51,092 bases of DNA from Oppiella nova (Eukaryota; Arthropoda; Arachnida; Sarcoptiformes; Oppiidae), in the NCBI GenBank assembly GCA_905397405.1, contig CAJPVJ010000053.1:1-51092 (forward strand), written 5' to 3'. The notes beneath the pieces were generated by a model. It had not been told where the DNA came from. It did no database searches and was given only the letters and a program-made list of their open reading frames with translations. A program made the translations under genes and the position numbers. How positions within the stretch are numbered: position 1 is the stretch's first letter; each line of letters opens with the position of its first letter. Positions 31,741 through 41,773 of the stretch are shown piece after piece.

Positions 31741-33987
31741 TTATTCGCTGACTTGAATCTGAAGCCCCGCCTGATTAGTGAGTTCAGTAAATGTTGGGAA
31801 ACTTGTTGCTACAGTTTCAGTACCGATAATCTTAATCTCGCCAGAGTTACGTAAACCCGCCATCGAAAAACTCATTGCAATACGATGGTCATGGTGCGAT
31901 TCAATTTCACCGCCAGAAAAAATAGCAGACCAGTCGCCCGATTTACCTTTTCCTTCAATGATGATGCCATCATCAGTTGGCGTACAATCAATCCCCATGG
32001 TTTTTAAACCATCTGCCATCACTTGAATACGATCAGACTCTTTAACCCGTAATTCAGCAGCTCCTGTCAACACCGTTTGCCCTTCAGCACATGCAGCAGC
32101 AATAAACAAAGATGGAAACTCATCAATTGCCAACGGTACTTGATCTTCTGGCATATGAATGCCTTTCAATGTACGGGTACCACGGATACGGATATCAGCA
32201 ATCGGCTCACCGCCTGCAATTCGTTCATTTTCAACAGTTAAGTCTGCACCCATTTGCTTAAGGATTTCGATTACACCTGTACGAGTTGGATTAATCCCAA
32301 CAGCTTCAAGGGTAATATCTGAACCTTCAGTAATGGCAGCACCCACCATAAAGAATGCAGCAGAAGAAATATCAGAAGGTACTTGAATCTCTGTCCCAAC
32401 CAACTTACCACCACCGTGTAGTGAAATACGATTACCTTCCGTTTCCACAGCATAACCAAAAGCACGTAACATACGCTCAGTATGGTCACGGGTTGGTTCA
32501 GGTTCAGTCACAGAGGTTTCACCCTCTGCCCATAAACCTGCCAATAAAATCCCAGATTTGACTTGCGCAGATGCCATTGGCAAATCGTAGTGAATGCCTT
32601 TCAATGCTTGAGCGCCAGTGATTGAAACAGGCGGAGTACCACGTTCACCCGTGGTTTGAATTTGCGCACCCATTTCACGTAAAGGTTTTGCAATACGCTC
32701 CATTGGACGCTTAGACAAAGACGCATCACCCGTCATCACAGAGTCAAACTGTTGTGCTGAAAGCATGCCTGAAAGCAAACGCATCGACGTACCAGAGTTA
32801 CCCATGTACAGTGCCGTTTTTGGCGCTTTTAAACCATGAATACCCACACCATGAATGGTCACTTCACCATTTTTAGGGCCTTCAATACTGACCCCCATAT
32901 CGCGAAATGCTTGAAGTGTTGCTAAGGCATCTTCACCTTCAAGGAAACCTGTAACGTGGGTTGTACCTTCAGCGATTGCACCAAACATGATGGAACGATG
33001 TGACACTGACTTGTCACCCGGCACGGTAAATTTACCTTTAAATGTCTTCTCACCCGGCAAAATGGTAAATTGTTGTGTCACCTTATTTTTCTCCATCAAA
33101 GGTTTATTGGCGAGCATATGATTGAAATGCTGTCGTGCCGCTTGTGCATGTCCTAGCAATCCCATCAGGGCTTGTGAATTCTCATCTTCAATCAGTTGAC
33201 GTAATGTCGCAAGTTGCGTTTCAAAACCATCAACTGCTTTCAATATGGCTGTTTTATTGGCAAAAAATATATCATGCCACATCTGCGGATCACTGGCAGC
33301 AATACGTGAGAAGTCACGAAAACCTCCAGCGGCATAACGAAAAATATCTAAGTTATCTTCACGATTTGCAAGCTGTTCGACCAGATTAAATGCCATCAGA
33401 TGCGGTAAATGACTGGTATGTGCCAACACTTCATCATGTTTATCCACATCCATACAAATGACTTCTGCTTTTGCAGCCTGCCAAAGCTGAATCAGTTTTT
33501 CAACTGCCCAATCAGCACTGCTCGGCAACGGCGTTAGAATCACTTTATGATTCACAAACAAGTCAACTTTACCAGCATGGACACCTGTATGTTCTGCACC
33601 AGCAATTGGATGACCAGGCACAAAACCTACAGGAAGATTTTCACCATAGACAGCATGTGCTGCTGCCACCACATTCCCTTTGGTACTTCCGACATCGGTA
33701 ATAATGGCGTTTTCAGAAACATAAGCTTGAATCGTTTCAAGCACTTTCTGTGTCGCGCGAACGGGCAAAGCCAGAACGATTAAATCTGCATCTTTTACAG
33801 CTTCGACAGGATCACTAAAACCCGCAGAAATAATTCCTAAAGCTTTGGCATCTTCCAGCGTTTTTTTTGAGCGTGTTGACGCAACAACATTTTCAGCAAG
33901 ATGTTCGGCTGCAATCACACGGGCTAGACTTGAACCAATCAGTCCAAGTCCAATAAAAGCAACTTTTTTAAATAAAGGTTGTGACAT
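31741..33987 (-). CDS. aroA: Bifunctional prephenate dehydrogenase / EPSP synthase
   Basis: This fusion of 748 aa joins two steps of aromatic amino acid synthesis. Residues 1-295 are TyrA, with the NAD-binding motif GLGLIGSSLAR (13-23) and the HPIAGAEHTG segment. Residues from about 308 are AroA (3-phosphoshikimate 1-carboxyvinyltransferase), with PGDKSVSHRSIMFGAIAEG and the GNSGTSMRLL loop. The joined arrangement is typical of Acinetobacter and relatives. It is 32 bp downstream of pheA and probably forms one operon with it. EPSP synthase feeds chorismate; TyrA drains it to tyrosine, so the fusion spans entry and branch. Confidence 0.95.
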   Translation of the reverse strand: MSQPLFKKVAFIGLGLIGSSLARVIAAEHLAENVVASTRSKKTLEDAKALGIISAGFSDPVEAVKDADLIVLALPVRATQKVLETIQAYVSENAIITDVGSTKGNVVAAAHAVYGENLPVGFVPGHPIAGAEHTGVHAGKVDLFVNHKVILTPLPSSADWAVEKLIQLWQAAKAEVICMDVDKHDEVLAHTSHLPHLMAFNLVEQLANREDNLDIFRYAAGGFRDFSRIAASDPQMWHDIFFANKTAILKAVDGFETQLATLRQLIEDENSQALMGLLGHAQAARQHFNHMLANKPLMEKNKVTQQFTILPGEKTFKGKFTVPGDKSVSHRSIMFGAIAEGTTHVTGFLEGEDALATLQAFRDMGVSIEGPKNGEVTIHGVGIHGLKAPKTALYMGNSGTSMRLLSGMLSAQQFDSVMTGDASLSKRPMERIAKPLREMGAQIQTTGERGTPPVSITGAQALKGIHYDLPMASAQVKSGILLAGLWAEGETSVTEPEPTRDHTERMLRAFGYAVETEGNRISLHGGGKLVGTEIQVPSDISSAAFFMVGAAITEGSDITLEAVGINPTRTGVIEILKQMGADLTVENERIAGGEPIADIRIRGTRTLKGIHMPEDQVPLAIDEFPSLFIAAACAEGQTVLTGAAELRVKESDRIQVMADGLKTMGIDCTPTDDGIIIEGKGKSGDWSAIFSGGEIESHHDHRIAMSFSMAGLRNSGEIKIIGTETVATSFPTFTELTNQAGLQIQVSE

Positions 33988-34019
33988 AACGATTTTGAAC
34001 TACCTATTTCACAACGACA

Positions 34020-35126
34020 TCAAAGCACAGCAATCGGATATGAACCCAGTACACGTACTTCTTTAACCAGTGGGCGAATATCTTCAATCGCCGCTTTAAC
34101 ATTGTCCTGTTCCACATGACCTTCAAGATCAATGAAGAATACATACGCCCATTTTTCAGGTAATGCAGGACGCGTTTCAATACTGGTCAAACTAATATTG
34201 TGTTTTGCAAATGGTGCAAGAATTTCCAATAAAGCCCCTGCACGGTCATGTGCTGAAATCAGTAATGAGGTTTTATCATTACCACTTTGTGGTACCTTTT
34301 CACGACCAATGACCAAGAATCGTGTCGTATTTTCAGGATTATCTTCAATATTGCCGTGGAGAACTTCTAAGTCGTAAATACTTGCAGCCACATCAGATGC
34401 AATTGCTGCTGAATGCCATTCATTGCGAATACGGCGAGCAGCCTCTGCATTTGAGCTTAAAGCTACACGTTCTACACCCGGATAATGTGCATCCAACCAC
34501 TTACGACATTGCGCAAGTGTTTGTTGATGTGCATAAATTTGTTTAATACTGTCTTTACGAGTATTTGAAGAAATCAGGAATTGGTGATGAATACGCAATT
34601 CAACTTCACCAATCACATTTAAATGCGATGCTTTAAAACAATCTAAAGTATGGTTGACCACACCTTCAGATGAGTTCTCGACTGGAACTAAACCATAATG
34701 TGCACTACCCGCTTCAACCTCACGGAACACTTCATCGATCGTTGGTAATGGGCGAACCACAGCATCCTGACCAAAATGTTTTAATACAGCAGAATGAGTA
34801 TAAGTGCCGACTGGACCTAAAAATGCAATACTTTGTGGTGCTTCAAGTGCCAAACATGCAGACATAATTTCACGGAATAAACGTGCCATGGTTTGATCTG
34901 ACAATGGCCCCTCATTGCGCTCCATAACTTGACGTAAAACCTGTGCTTCACGTTCAGGACGATAAAATAACGGATTCTCTTCTGCTGCAAATTTTGCTTT
35001 AGCAACTGATTCCGCCAGTTTTGCCCGGCGATTGATAAGTTGTTGGATTTGCTGATCTACAGAGTCAATATCTTCACGGATTTGAGCAAGATCTAGAGAA
35101 GTCGTTTTTTGATCATCGTTGATCAT
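34020..35126 (-). CDS. pheA: Bifunctional chorismate mutase / prephenate dehydratase
   Basis: This 368-aa P-protein makes phenylpyruvate from chorismate. The chorismate mutase domain (about 12-95) has RREIDSVD-like and INRRAKLAESVAKAK segments. The prephenate dehydratase domain (about 98-275) begins IAFLGPVGTYTHSA and contains VPVENSSEGVV and the NTTRF motif. The ACT regulatory domain (about 285-360) has GALLEILAPFAKHNISLTSIETRP, so feedback inhibition by phenylalanine is expected. No leader-peptide attenuator is visible upstream. Confidence 0.95.
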   Translation of the reverse strand: MINDDQKTTSLDLAQIREDIDSVDQQIQQLINRRAKLAESVAKAKFAAEENPLFYRPEREAQVLRQVMERNEGPLSDQTMARLFREIMSACLALEAPQSIAFLGPVGTYTHSAVLKHFGQDAVVRPLPTIDEVFREVEAGSAHYGLVPVENSSEGVVNHTLDCFKASHLNVIGEVELRIHHQFLISSNTRKDSIKQIYAHQQTLAQCRKWLDAHYPGVERVALSSNAEAARRIRNEWHSAAIASDVAASIYDLEVLHGNIEDNPENTTRFLVIGREKVPQSGNDKTSLLISAHDRAGALLEILAPFAKHNISLTSIETRPALPEKWAYVFFIDLEGHVEQDNVKAAIEDIRPLVKEVRVLGSYPIAVL

Positions 35127-35377
35127 TGTTATGTCGCCCTTTAAAGTCGAGAATTACGAGAAGTCTATGTTTTAGACCACTGACAGTATAACAATAGTTC
35201 AGTTTAATTTGTTGGGCAATAGTGCATTTTTCAATGTTTCACTTTCAACTTATATATTGAATAAAATGTCATCACTTTATAACTTTTCTGACCACAAAAT
35301 GAATTACAAAGCAGCTATAGAATTTTAAGCATTGCGCTCTATGATAAAAAGCATAAGCGCATTTCGAGACATAGAAT

Positions 35378-35896
35378 ATGAATAAAAAAATCGCTGTTCT
35401 CATTACCCATGATTTCGAAGATGCGGAATATCATCATCCCGTTGAAGCTTTTCGAGCTGCAAGCCATTCTGTGCGCAATATTGAAAAGTCTGCGGGGAAT
35501 ATTGTTTATAGTAAACAAAGAAAATCCTCGGTCAGTATAGATTTAGGCATTGATGAAATCTCTGTTCGGGATTTTGATGCGCTAATGATTCCTGGTGGAT
35601 ATTCCCCTTATCATCTTAAAGAAGATGAACGATTTATTGATTTTTTACGTAATTTTGCCAACGCACAAAAACCTATTTTTTTATGTTGTTACAGTAGCCA
35701 TTTGCTTATCGATGCACAAATTGCAATTGGACGGCGCTTAACTTCGATTGAAGATATCCTCAAAGAACTTAAAGACGCTGGCGCTGTGGTTTTTGATCGC
35801 GAAGTGGTAAACGACAACAATTTATATATTTCTTCACGCTCGACTTTTGAACTGCCTATCTTTATTAATGAATGTTTAAATGTATTAAGTGCTTAA
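35378..35896 (+). CDS. DJ-1/PfpI-family protein with altered active-site motif
   Basis: This 172-aa glutamine-amidotransferase-like fold of the PfpI/YhbO type has LITHDFEDAEYHHPVEAF, then DALMIPGGYSP, then KPIFLCCYSSHLLIDA. In most relatives the nucleophile elbow reads CHG. Here it reads CYS after the Cys, so the His partner is absent, and a protease, chaperone or deglycase role is uncertain. It is a single gene with a strong terminator. Confidence 0.85.
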   Translation: MNKKIAVLITHDFEDAEYHHPVEAFRAASHSVRNIEKSAGNIVYSKQRKSSVSIDLGIDEISVRDFDALMIPGGYSPYHLKEDERFIDFLRNFANAQKPIFLCCYSSHLLIDAQIAIGRRLTSIEDILKELKDAGAVVFDREVVNDNNLYISSRSTFELPIFINECLNVLSA

Positions 35897-35914
35897 TCCC
35901 TGAACCTTGATAAT

Positions 35915-35946
35915 AAAAAACCTTCTTTAAATAAAGAAGGTTTTTT
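35915..35946. terminator. Bidirectional terminator
   Basis: The 14-bp stem AAAAAACCTTCTTT/AAAGAAGGTTTTTT with a 4-nt loop gives T6 in both directions. Confidence 0.9.
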
Positions 35947-35981
35947 ATTTGAATACTTTATCGTTGCTATTTATTTATGCA

Positions 35982-37124
35982 TTATCGACCAATGATGCCA
36001 CGTGCCACGATCTCTTTCATGATTTCATTTGTTCCACCATAAATACGTTGAATACGTGCATCTACAAAGAAACGAGAAATTGGATATTCCGTCATATAGC
36101 CATAACCACCAAACAGTTGTAGCAAGCTGTCGATGATTTTCATCTGCATATCCGTACTAAAACTTTTTAAAGCTGCTGCTGTTTCAACATCCAATTTACT
36201 TTGTTTATACAAAGCTAGATTTTGGTTATAGAATGCTGCTGTTGCCAACTCATCAATTTTTGCTTGAGCCAAAACAAAACGAGTATTTTGGAAGCTGCCA
36301 ATTTTCTGACCAAACGCTTGACGTTCCTGTACATACTGAGTAGTGATATCGATTGCACCACGAATTGCACCAAGTGCCGTTGCTGCAATTGCAGTACGTT
36401 CACGAGGTAACTCTTGCATCAAATAGGCAAAACCTTGCCCTGCACTACCTAACAATTGATTTGCTGGAACTTTAACATTATCAAAGAACAGTTCTGAGGT
36501 ATCTTGAGAATGCAAACCAATTTTATCGAGGTTGGTGCCCTTTTTAAATCCATCTAGATGTGTATCAACCAATAAAAGTGACACACCTTTTGCACGCGCT
36601 TGTGGGTCAGTTTTTGCTGCCAATACCACTAAATCTGCATGTTGACCATTTGAAATAAATGTTTTAGAACCATTCAAAACATAATGATCACCATTTAAAA
36701 TCGCACTACTACGCATGCCCTGTAGGTCTGAACCTGCACCCGGTTCCGTCATCCCAATTGCGCCCACCACTTCACCTGACACCATTTTAGGTAACCAGTA
36801 TTGTTTTTGTTCTTCGTTGGCAATATGCAAAATATAAGGCGCTGCAATTTCTGAATGGCATGAAATCGCGGTAGACAATGCACCATAGCCTGCACGTGCA
36901 GACTCTTCAACCAACATCAATGAATATTCAGTTGGAACGCCGTAACCACCATACACTTCAGGTACATCAACACAAAGATAGCCATTTTCACCCAATAATG
37001 ACCATACTGAACGTGGCATTAAACCTTCTTTTTCCCATTGCTCATAAAATGGAGCAACGTGTTCACTCATAAAACGTTTAAAGTTATCACGAAAAAGTTC
37101 TAAATCTGCATCATATGCCAACAT
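35982..37124 (-). CDS. Acyl-CoA dehydrogenase
   Basis: This 380-aa flavoprotein oxidises an acyl-CoA to the enoyl-CoA. It has AIGMTEPGAGSDLQGM near 120-135 (FAD and substrate site), FISNGQHAD, and the C-terminal FGGYGYMTEYPISRFFVDARIQRIYGGTNEIMKE segment, where the Glu of YGGTNE is the likely catalytic base. The specific acyl chain cannot be told. The ATG at 37124 was preferred over 37142 because GAAAGGAA stands in front of it. No beta-oxidation partners are adjacent. Confidence 0.92.
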   Translation of the reverse strand: MLAYDADLELFRDNFKRFMSEHVAPFYEQWEKEGLMPRSVWSLLGENGYLCVDVPEVYGGYGVPTEYSLMLVEESARAGYGALSTAISCHSEIAAPYILHIANEEQKQYWLPKMVSGEVVGAIGMTEPGAGSDLQGMRSSAILNGDHYVLNGSKTFISNGQHADLVVLAAKTDPQARAKGVSLLLVDTHLDGFKKGTNLDKIGLHSQDTSELFFDNVKVPANQLLGSAGQGFAYLMQELPRERTAIAATALGAIRGAIDITTQYVQERQAFGQKIGSFQNTRFVLAQAKIDELATAAFYNQNLALYKQSKLDVETAAALKSFSTDMQMKIIDSLLQLFGGYGYMTEYPISRFFVDARIQRIYGGTNEIMKEIVARGIIGR

Positions 37125-37198
37125 GTCTTGTATTCCTTTCAATCTGAGTTTTTGATTTTATGATCCCTAGCATGCTAATCATTTTTTGCAGACTTGTC

Positions 37199-37221
37199 AT
37201 GACCACATGAGGTCATTTTTT
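37199..37221 (+). terminator. Plus-oriented terminator-like hairpin without an upstream gene
   Basis: ATGACC/GGTCAT with a 6-nt loop is followed by TTTTTT on the plus strand. Both flanking genes are on the minus strand, so it could stop antisense transcription or end a short unseen RNA. Confidence 0.45.
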
Positions 37222-37258
37222 CTGAGCATTTTTGCGAATAAAGAAAAGACTTTTCTAT

Positions 37259-37294
37259 AAAAAAAGAGTAATCAGCTTTCACCAATTACTCTTT
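37259..37294 (-). terminator. Terminator of the SohB-type protease gene
   Basis: AAAGAGTAAT/ATTACTCTTT with a 12-nt loop is followed by T7 on the minus strand, 25 bp after the stop. Confidence 0.85.
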
Positions 37295-37318
37295 AGGTTG
37301 TAAATGTTCAATTAAAAC

Positions 37319-38281
37319 TTAGAATTTATCATCTTTAAACATCGGTAAAGAGGAATTTAGCTTCGTGATCTCACTCATCAATTTATTCACAACGGATGGA
37401 ATTAAGGCATCTGCCATTTGTGCAGCTTGTAAACCTAACTTCTCGCCAAGTGTTGGCTTACGACGTGTTTGAATCACATATACGTCATGTTGTGGCAATA
37501 AGCTCAGCAAATATTCATCTGAAGTTTGCAATTTATCCACTAAATTTAAATTGCGCGCATCTTCACCATACCAGTGTTCACCTGTTGCAACTTTTTCGAC
37601 ATTGAGTTGCGGGCGATATTTTTCAACAAAATGCTTAAATAGTTGATGCGTTTGTTGTAACTCTTCTTCAAATTTTGCTTTACCTTCTGGGGTGTTTTCA
37701 CCAAACATCGTCACAGTACGCTTAAACTGACCTGCGGTATATAGCTCAAAATCAACATGATGTTCTTTTAACAGTCGATTAAAATTAGGGACTTGGGCAA
37801 CAACACCAATCGAACCGACCACAGCAAATGGTGCAGAGACGATTTCACTTGCGATACATGCCATCATATAACCGCCACTCGCAGCCACTTTATCCACACA
37901 AATCGTCAGATTAAAGCCTGCATCACGTAAACGAACCAATTGTGCAGCTGCAAGACCATAACCATGCACCATACCACCAGGGCTTTCTAAACGAACAATG
38001 ACACGATCACGGCCTGCTTTTGCTGTCGCAAGAATTAATGTAATTTCTTCTCTTAAGTTTTCTACAGCTGAAGCCTGTACATCTCCTTTAAAATCTAAGA
38101 CATAGATTTTTTGATTATTTTTTTTACGTACACGAGCTTCTTTTACAAACTGTTGAGTCAGTTGAAACAATTCCAATTTCGATGCAGTAGATTGAGCAAT
38201 TCTTTTTCTTTGCTCATTTATTCGGGCATTTAAATGACTGATACGAATTTCTGCGGGTACTTTGGGTAAATGAAATAACAT
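37319..38281 (-). CDS. sohB: S49-family serine protease, SohB type
   Basis: This 320-aa protein of the signal-peptide-peptidase (S49) family has the nucleophile in VAASGGYMMA (Ser135) and the general-base Lys187 in YTAGQFKRTVTMFGE, with family order LESPGGMVHGYGLA before them. It is closest to SohB, an inner-membrane protease. Unlike E. coli SohB (about 350 aa) no clear N-terminal transmembrane helix is visible, and the N-terminus is charged, so its membrane attachment is uncertain. Confidence 0.85.
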   Translation of the reverse strand: MLFHLPKVPAEIRISHLNARINEQRKRIAQSTASKLELFQLTQQFVKEARVRKKNNQKIYVLDFKGDVQASAVENLREEITLILATAKAGRDRVIVRLESPGGMVHGYGLAAAQLVRLRDAGFNLTICVDKVAASGGYMMACIASEIVSAPFAVVGSIGVVAQVPNFNRLLKEHHVDFELYTAGQFKRTVTMFGENTPEGKAKFEEELQQTHQLFKHFVEKYRPQLNVEKVATGEHWYGEDARNLNLVDKLQTSDEYLLSLLPQHDVYVIQTRRKPTLGEKLGLQAAQMADALIPSVVNKLMSEITKLNSSLPMFKDDKF

Positions 38282-38910
38282 AGAATTTATAATCTCTAAT
38301 ATCTAAGGAAATGCTTTTCTAATAAGATGCGGACGGATCAGCTAAATTTCAATACACTTTTTGAAAAATTCGACAAAGCTCAGTCCACTTAGTCTTTATG
38401 CATGATAAAAAGCTTTGTCTACACACTTTTAACAAACAACAATAATTAAATTTTAGTTATAGAATACATAGCTTTTTTTTATAGTTAAAAACGAATGAAA
38501 ATTCGAGTAAAGATACGCGTTTTGAATAAATTATGATTTTATTAATAGTTTTTACATCTAAGTTAAGCCTTGCTGATTTCAGCATATTTAGTGACTTTAC
38601 CTCGAAAATAACGCAAATGCCACTTAGTAGAACTTTTGCTGGCTTTTCTTATGACAAATTCACATAAAAAAACATAGACATGTTTATATCAAACAGATAA
38701 TACAAATAAACATATATCACACATTTTTAAAATTTATATTAGGTTATTTACCAACTCTTTTTATCTAAATAACATATTTGTTATTTTGATTAAACTATTT
38801 AAAATCAACACGTTAAAAAGAATAATTACATTTTGCAAATTTATGAACATTTATGTGTCATTTTTTTAAAAAATGTTTAATTTTATCAACATCAAGGATA
38901 AGGATTGAGT
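38282..38910. other. Long AT-rich intergenic region upstream of dctA
   Basis: About 630 bp between divergent sohB and dctA, with many A/T tracts and no ORF I can support. It must hold both promoters. I looked for a -24/-12 element, because dctA is sigma54-dependent in some bacteria, and did not find one. Confidence 0.5.
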
Positions 38911-40257
38911 ATGGATATCTCCTCACACGATGAACACCTACCCCCTAAAAAACAAAAGTTTTATCAAATCCTCTATGTTCAGGTTATTTTTGCCATTGTA
39001 CTTGGTATCCTTCTTGGACACTTTTGGCCAGACATTGGTGCAAGTTTAAAACCATTAGGTGATGCATTTATTAAACTGGTCAAAATGATTATTGCACCTG
39101 TTATTTTCTTGACGGTTGTCACTGGAATATCAGGCATGAAACATATGGGAACTGTAGGGCGAGTAACGGGTAAAGCGATGCTTTATTTCCTAACATTCTC
39201 TACACTCGCATTAATCGTCGGGATGATTGTTGCCAATATTATTAAACCAGGACAAGGTTTAAATATTGACCCTACATCATTAAAATCAGAGAAAGTTGTT
39301 GAGTATGCTGAGAAAGCACATGACGCTTCTATTGTCGACTTCTTACTGAATATTCTTCCAACAACCATCGTTAGCCCATTAACAAGTGGCGACATTCTAC
39401 AAGTTCTATTTGTTGCCGTATTATTTGGTTTATCCTTGGCTGCGGTAGGCGAAAAAGGTCAACCGATTGTAGACTTCTTAAACAATCTTACAGCACCCGT
39501 ATTTCATTTAGTTGGAATGCTGATGAAATTTGCTCCGATTGGTGCTTTTGGTGCAATGGCATTTACAATTGGTAAGTATGGTATTGAAAGTATTGGAAAT
39601 CTTTTACTTTTAATTATGACATTCTATATCACTGCCTTACTCTTTATTCTGGTTATTTTGGGTGCAGTGGCGCGCTATAATGGATTTAGAATTACAGATC
39701 TGATTCGCTATATCAAAGATGAATTATGGTTAGTTTTAGGGACCAGTTCATCTGAAGCCGCACTTCCATCATTGATGCGTAAAATGGAAAAAGCAGGCTG
39801 CGAAAAATCTGTGGTTGGCTTGGTTATCCCTACTGGTTATTCATTTAACCTCGATGGTACCAACATCTATATGACGATGGCGGCGCTCTTTATTGCACAA
39901 GCATGTAATATCGATTTGAGTATTCAAGACCAAATCTTATTATTGCTCGTTGCAATGCTGAGCTCTAAAGGTGCTGCTGGTGTTACAGGTGCTGGATTTA
40001 TTACCTTAGCTGCAACATTATCTGTTGTTCCAGCAGTTCCTGTTGCAGGTATGGCTTTAATTCTAGGTATTGACCGCTTTATGTCTGAGTGTCGTGCACT
40101 GACCAATTTAGTCGGTAATGCGTGTGCGACGATTGTTGTGGCACGTTGGGACAATGCTTTAGACAAAGACAAACTGGCTACTGCATTCGCTCATCCGAGT
40201 AAAGCGCACTATGATGCTAAAGCAGTTGAACAACATCGTGAAGATCCAATGGATTAA
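38911..40257 (+). CDS. dctA: C4-dicarboxylate:cation symporter DctA
   Basis: This 448-aa inner-membrane transporter of the DAACS (GltP/DctA) family takes up succinate, fumarate and malate with cations. It has about eight membrane helices with two re-entrant loops. The family motifs are [15 protein letters not shown] near 283-297, [11 protein letters not shown] near 317-327 and the C-terminal [22 protein letters not shown]. The start at 38911 follows AAGGATAAGGAT; the TTG two codons earlier was not used. It is monocistronic. Confidence 0.92.
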   Translation: MDISSHDEHLPPKKQKFYQILYVQVIFAIVLGILLGHFWPDIGASLKPLGDAFIKLVKMIIAPVIFLTVVTGISGMKHMGTVGRVTGKAMLYFLTFSTLALIVGMIVANIIKPGQGLNIDPTSLKSEKVVEYAEKAHDASIVDFLLNILPTTIVSPLTSGDILQVLFVAVLFGLSLAAVGEKGQPIVDFLNNLTAPVFHLVGMLMKFAPIGAFGAMAFTIGKYGIESIGNLLLLIMTFYITALLFILVILGAVARYNGFRITDLIRYIKDELWLVLGTSSSEAALPSLMRKMEKAGCEKSVVGLVIPTGYSFNLDGTNIYMTMAALFIAQACNIDLSIQDQILLLLVAMLSSKGAAGVTGAGFITLAATLSVVPAVPVAGMALILGIDRFMSECRALTNLVGNACATIVVARWDNALDKDKLATAFAHPSKAHYDAKAVEQHREDPMD

Positions 40258-40286
40258 AACATCCTATAAGCAATATTTGTAATAAG

Positions 40287-40310
40287 AAGGAGCTTTTGAG
40301 CTCCTTTTTT
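40287..40310 (+). terminator. Terminator of dctA
   Basis: AAGGAGCT/AGCTCCTT with loop TTTG is followed by TTTT. Confidence 0.9.
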
Positions 40311-40787
40311 ATATAAAGCAACTATGAATAGATCAGAAAATTAGAAATAACAATCAACAGCTATTTACATATAAAATGAAGCACTAACTGAAAAATATGT
40401 TTAATACACAAAGCTTAAAATGATGTGTTTCTTAAAAAGCATTTGTCTAATGTTCCGCGATTATAAGTTCAAATAATTAAGCGTTTATTTCATGGCACTT
40501 ATATTGAAATATGAACACATAGCTCATCTATTCCAGCCTCTTAAATTATTTAGCCTCACCCATTCATATTAGGTGGGTTTTACTAGAACAAAATAAACTT
40601 AGTCAACAATACCTCACTTACAAGACTTCATTAAAACTGCATTACATCCCTATTTCAACACTTATCAAAGAATAGGTTTAGACGATCAATTCATTATTTT
40701 ACAGCTTAAGTTTTTAATTGTTTTTGATCTACCATTTTCGTCAATTTGATTCATTGCCACAGATGTTTATATACTTTATCTATAAAA
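40311..40787. other. Intergenic region between dctA and the pst operon terminator
   Basis: About 480 bp with no supported gene. The only structure seen is the short inverted repeat ACCCA/TGGGT near 40558-40577 followed by TTTT, too weak to call. Confidence 0.4.
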
Positions 40788-40807
40788 AAAGAGCCTTTCG
40801 GCCCTTT
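40788..40807 (-). terminator. Terminator of the pst operon
   Basis: On the minus strand AAAGGGCC pairs with GGCTCTTT (one G-U) around GAAA, with T7 after it. Confidence 0.85.
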
Positions 40808-40844
40808 AATTTCACATCTAAACTTATCTTGATCAATATTCTAC

Positions 40845-41756
40845 TTAACCGAAACGGCCGGTAATATAAGCTTCAGTCAATTGGTGATCTGGTTGAGTAA
40901 AGACTTTCTCTGTAGAGTTAACCTCGATTAAGTCACCTAAATGGAAGTATGCTGTACGATCAGAGACACGCGCTGCTTGTTGCATGGAGTGAGTTACAAT
41001 TGCGATTGTATATTGCGTAGAAAGCTCAGAGATTAACTCCTCAACTTTTGCTGTTGCAATTGGATCGAGCGCAGAACATGGTTCATCCATTAAAATCACT
41101 TCAGGGCTTACCGCAATCGTACGTGCAATACACAAACGTTGTTGCTGACCACCTGAAAGTCCTGTACCTGGCTGGCTTAAACGATCTTTAACTTCATCCC
41201 ACAAACCTGCTTTACGCAAGCTGTTTTCAACAATCTCTTCTAAATCATACTTATCTTTGGCTAAACCATGCAGTTTAGGTCCATAAGCAACATTATCAAA
41301 AATTGATTTAGGGAACGGGTTTGGTTTTTGAAATACCATTCCAACTTGAGCACGAAGCAACACAACATCTAGATTTGGATCATAAATGTCTTGGTTGTCT
41401 AAACGCACTTTACCTGTTACACGGCAAGTATCAATCGTATCATTCATACGGTTCAAGGTACGTAGAAATGTTGATTTACCACAACCTGATGGCCCGATAA
41501 ATGCAATCACTTCATTTTCATAAACTTGAAGATCAATACCTTTAATCGCTTCTGCGTCACCATAGTAAACATGCACATCTTCAGCACTAAGTTTCACAGT
41601 TGTATTTTTTTCTTTCTTCGGTGTCGAAGACTCAAACTGGGAGACAAAAGAAGTACTTGCTTGCTTTTGCTTACTATCAGTCGATGTAAATTGAGATTGT
41701 TCAGAATTCACGGTTGTATCCTGTCTTAAGGAATTTTTAGTTTCTACAGTATTCAT
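40845..41756 (-). CDS. pstB: Phosphate ABC transporter ATP-binding protein PstB
   Basis: This ATPase powers high-affinity phosphate uptake and contributes to PhoR signalling. The 303-aa protein has Walker [10 protein letters not shown] (about 92-100), the ABC signature LSGGQQQR (about 199-206), Walker B VILMDEP and the switch His in THSMQQA. A Ser/Thr/Gln-rich extension of about 50 residues precedes the ABC domain, compared with about 257 aa in E. coli. It is the last gene of pstSCAB. No phoU follows within the window. Confidence 0.96.
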   Translation of the reverse strand: MNTVETKNSLRQDTTVNSEQSQFTSTDSKQKQASTSFVSQFESSTPKKEKNTTVKLSAEDVHVYYGDAEAIKGIDLQVYENEVIAFIGPSGCGKSTFLRTLNRMNDTIDTCRVTGKVRLDNQDIYDPNLDVVLLRAQVGMVFQKPNPFPKSIFDNVAYGPKLHGLAKDKYDLEEIVENSLRKAGLWDEVKDRLSQPGTGLSGGQQQRLCIARTIAVSPEVILMDEPCSALDPIATAKVEELISELSTQYTIAIVTHSMQQAARVSDRTAYFHLGDLIEVNSTEKVFTQPDHQLTEAYITGRFG

Positions 41757-41773
41757 CTCTATTCTGCCCTCTT

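Noticed and set aside
38282-38910. Sigma54 promoter for dctA
   Set aside because: No GG-N10-GC element of the right sequence was found, unlike the clear ones at rsr and rtcB.
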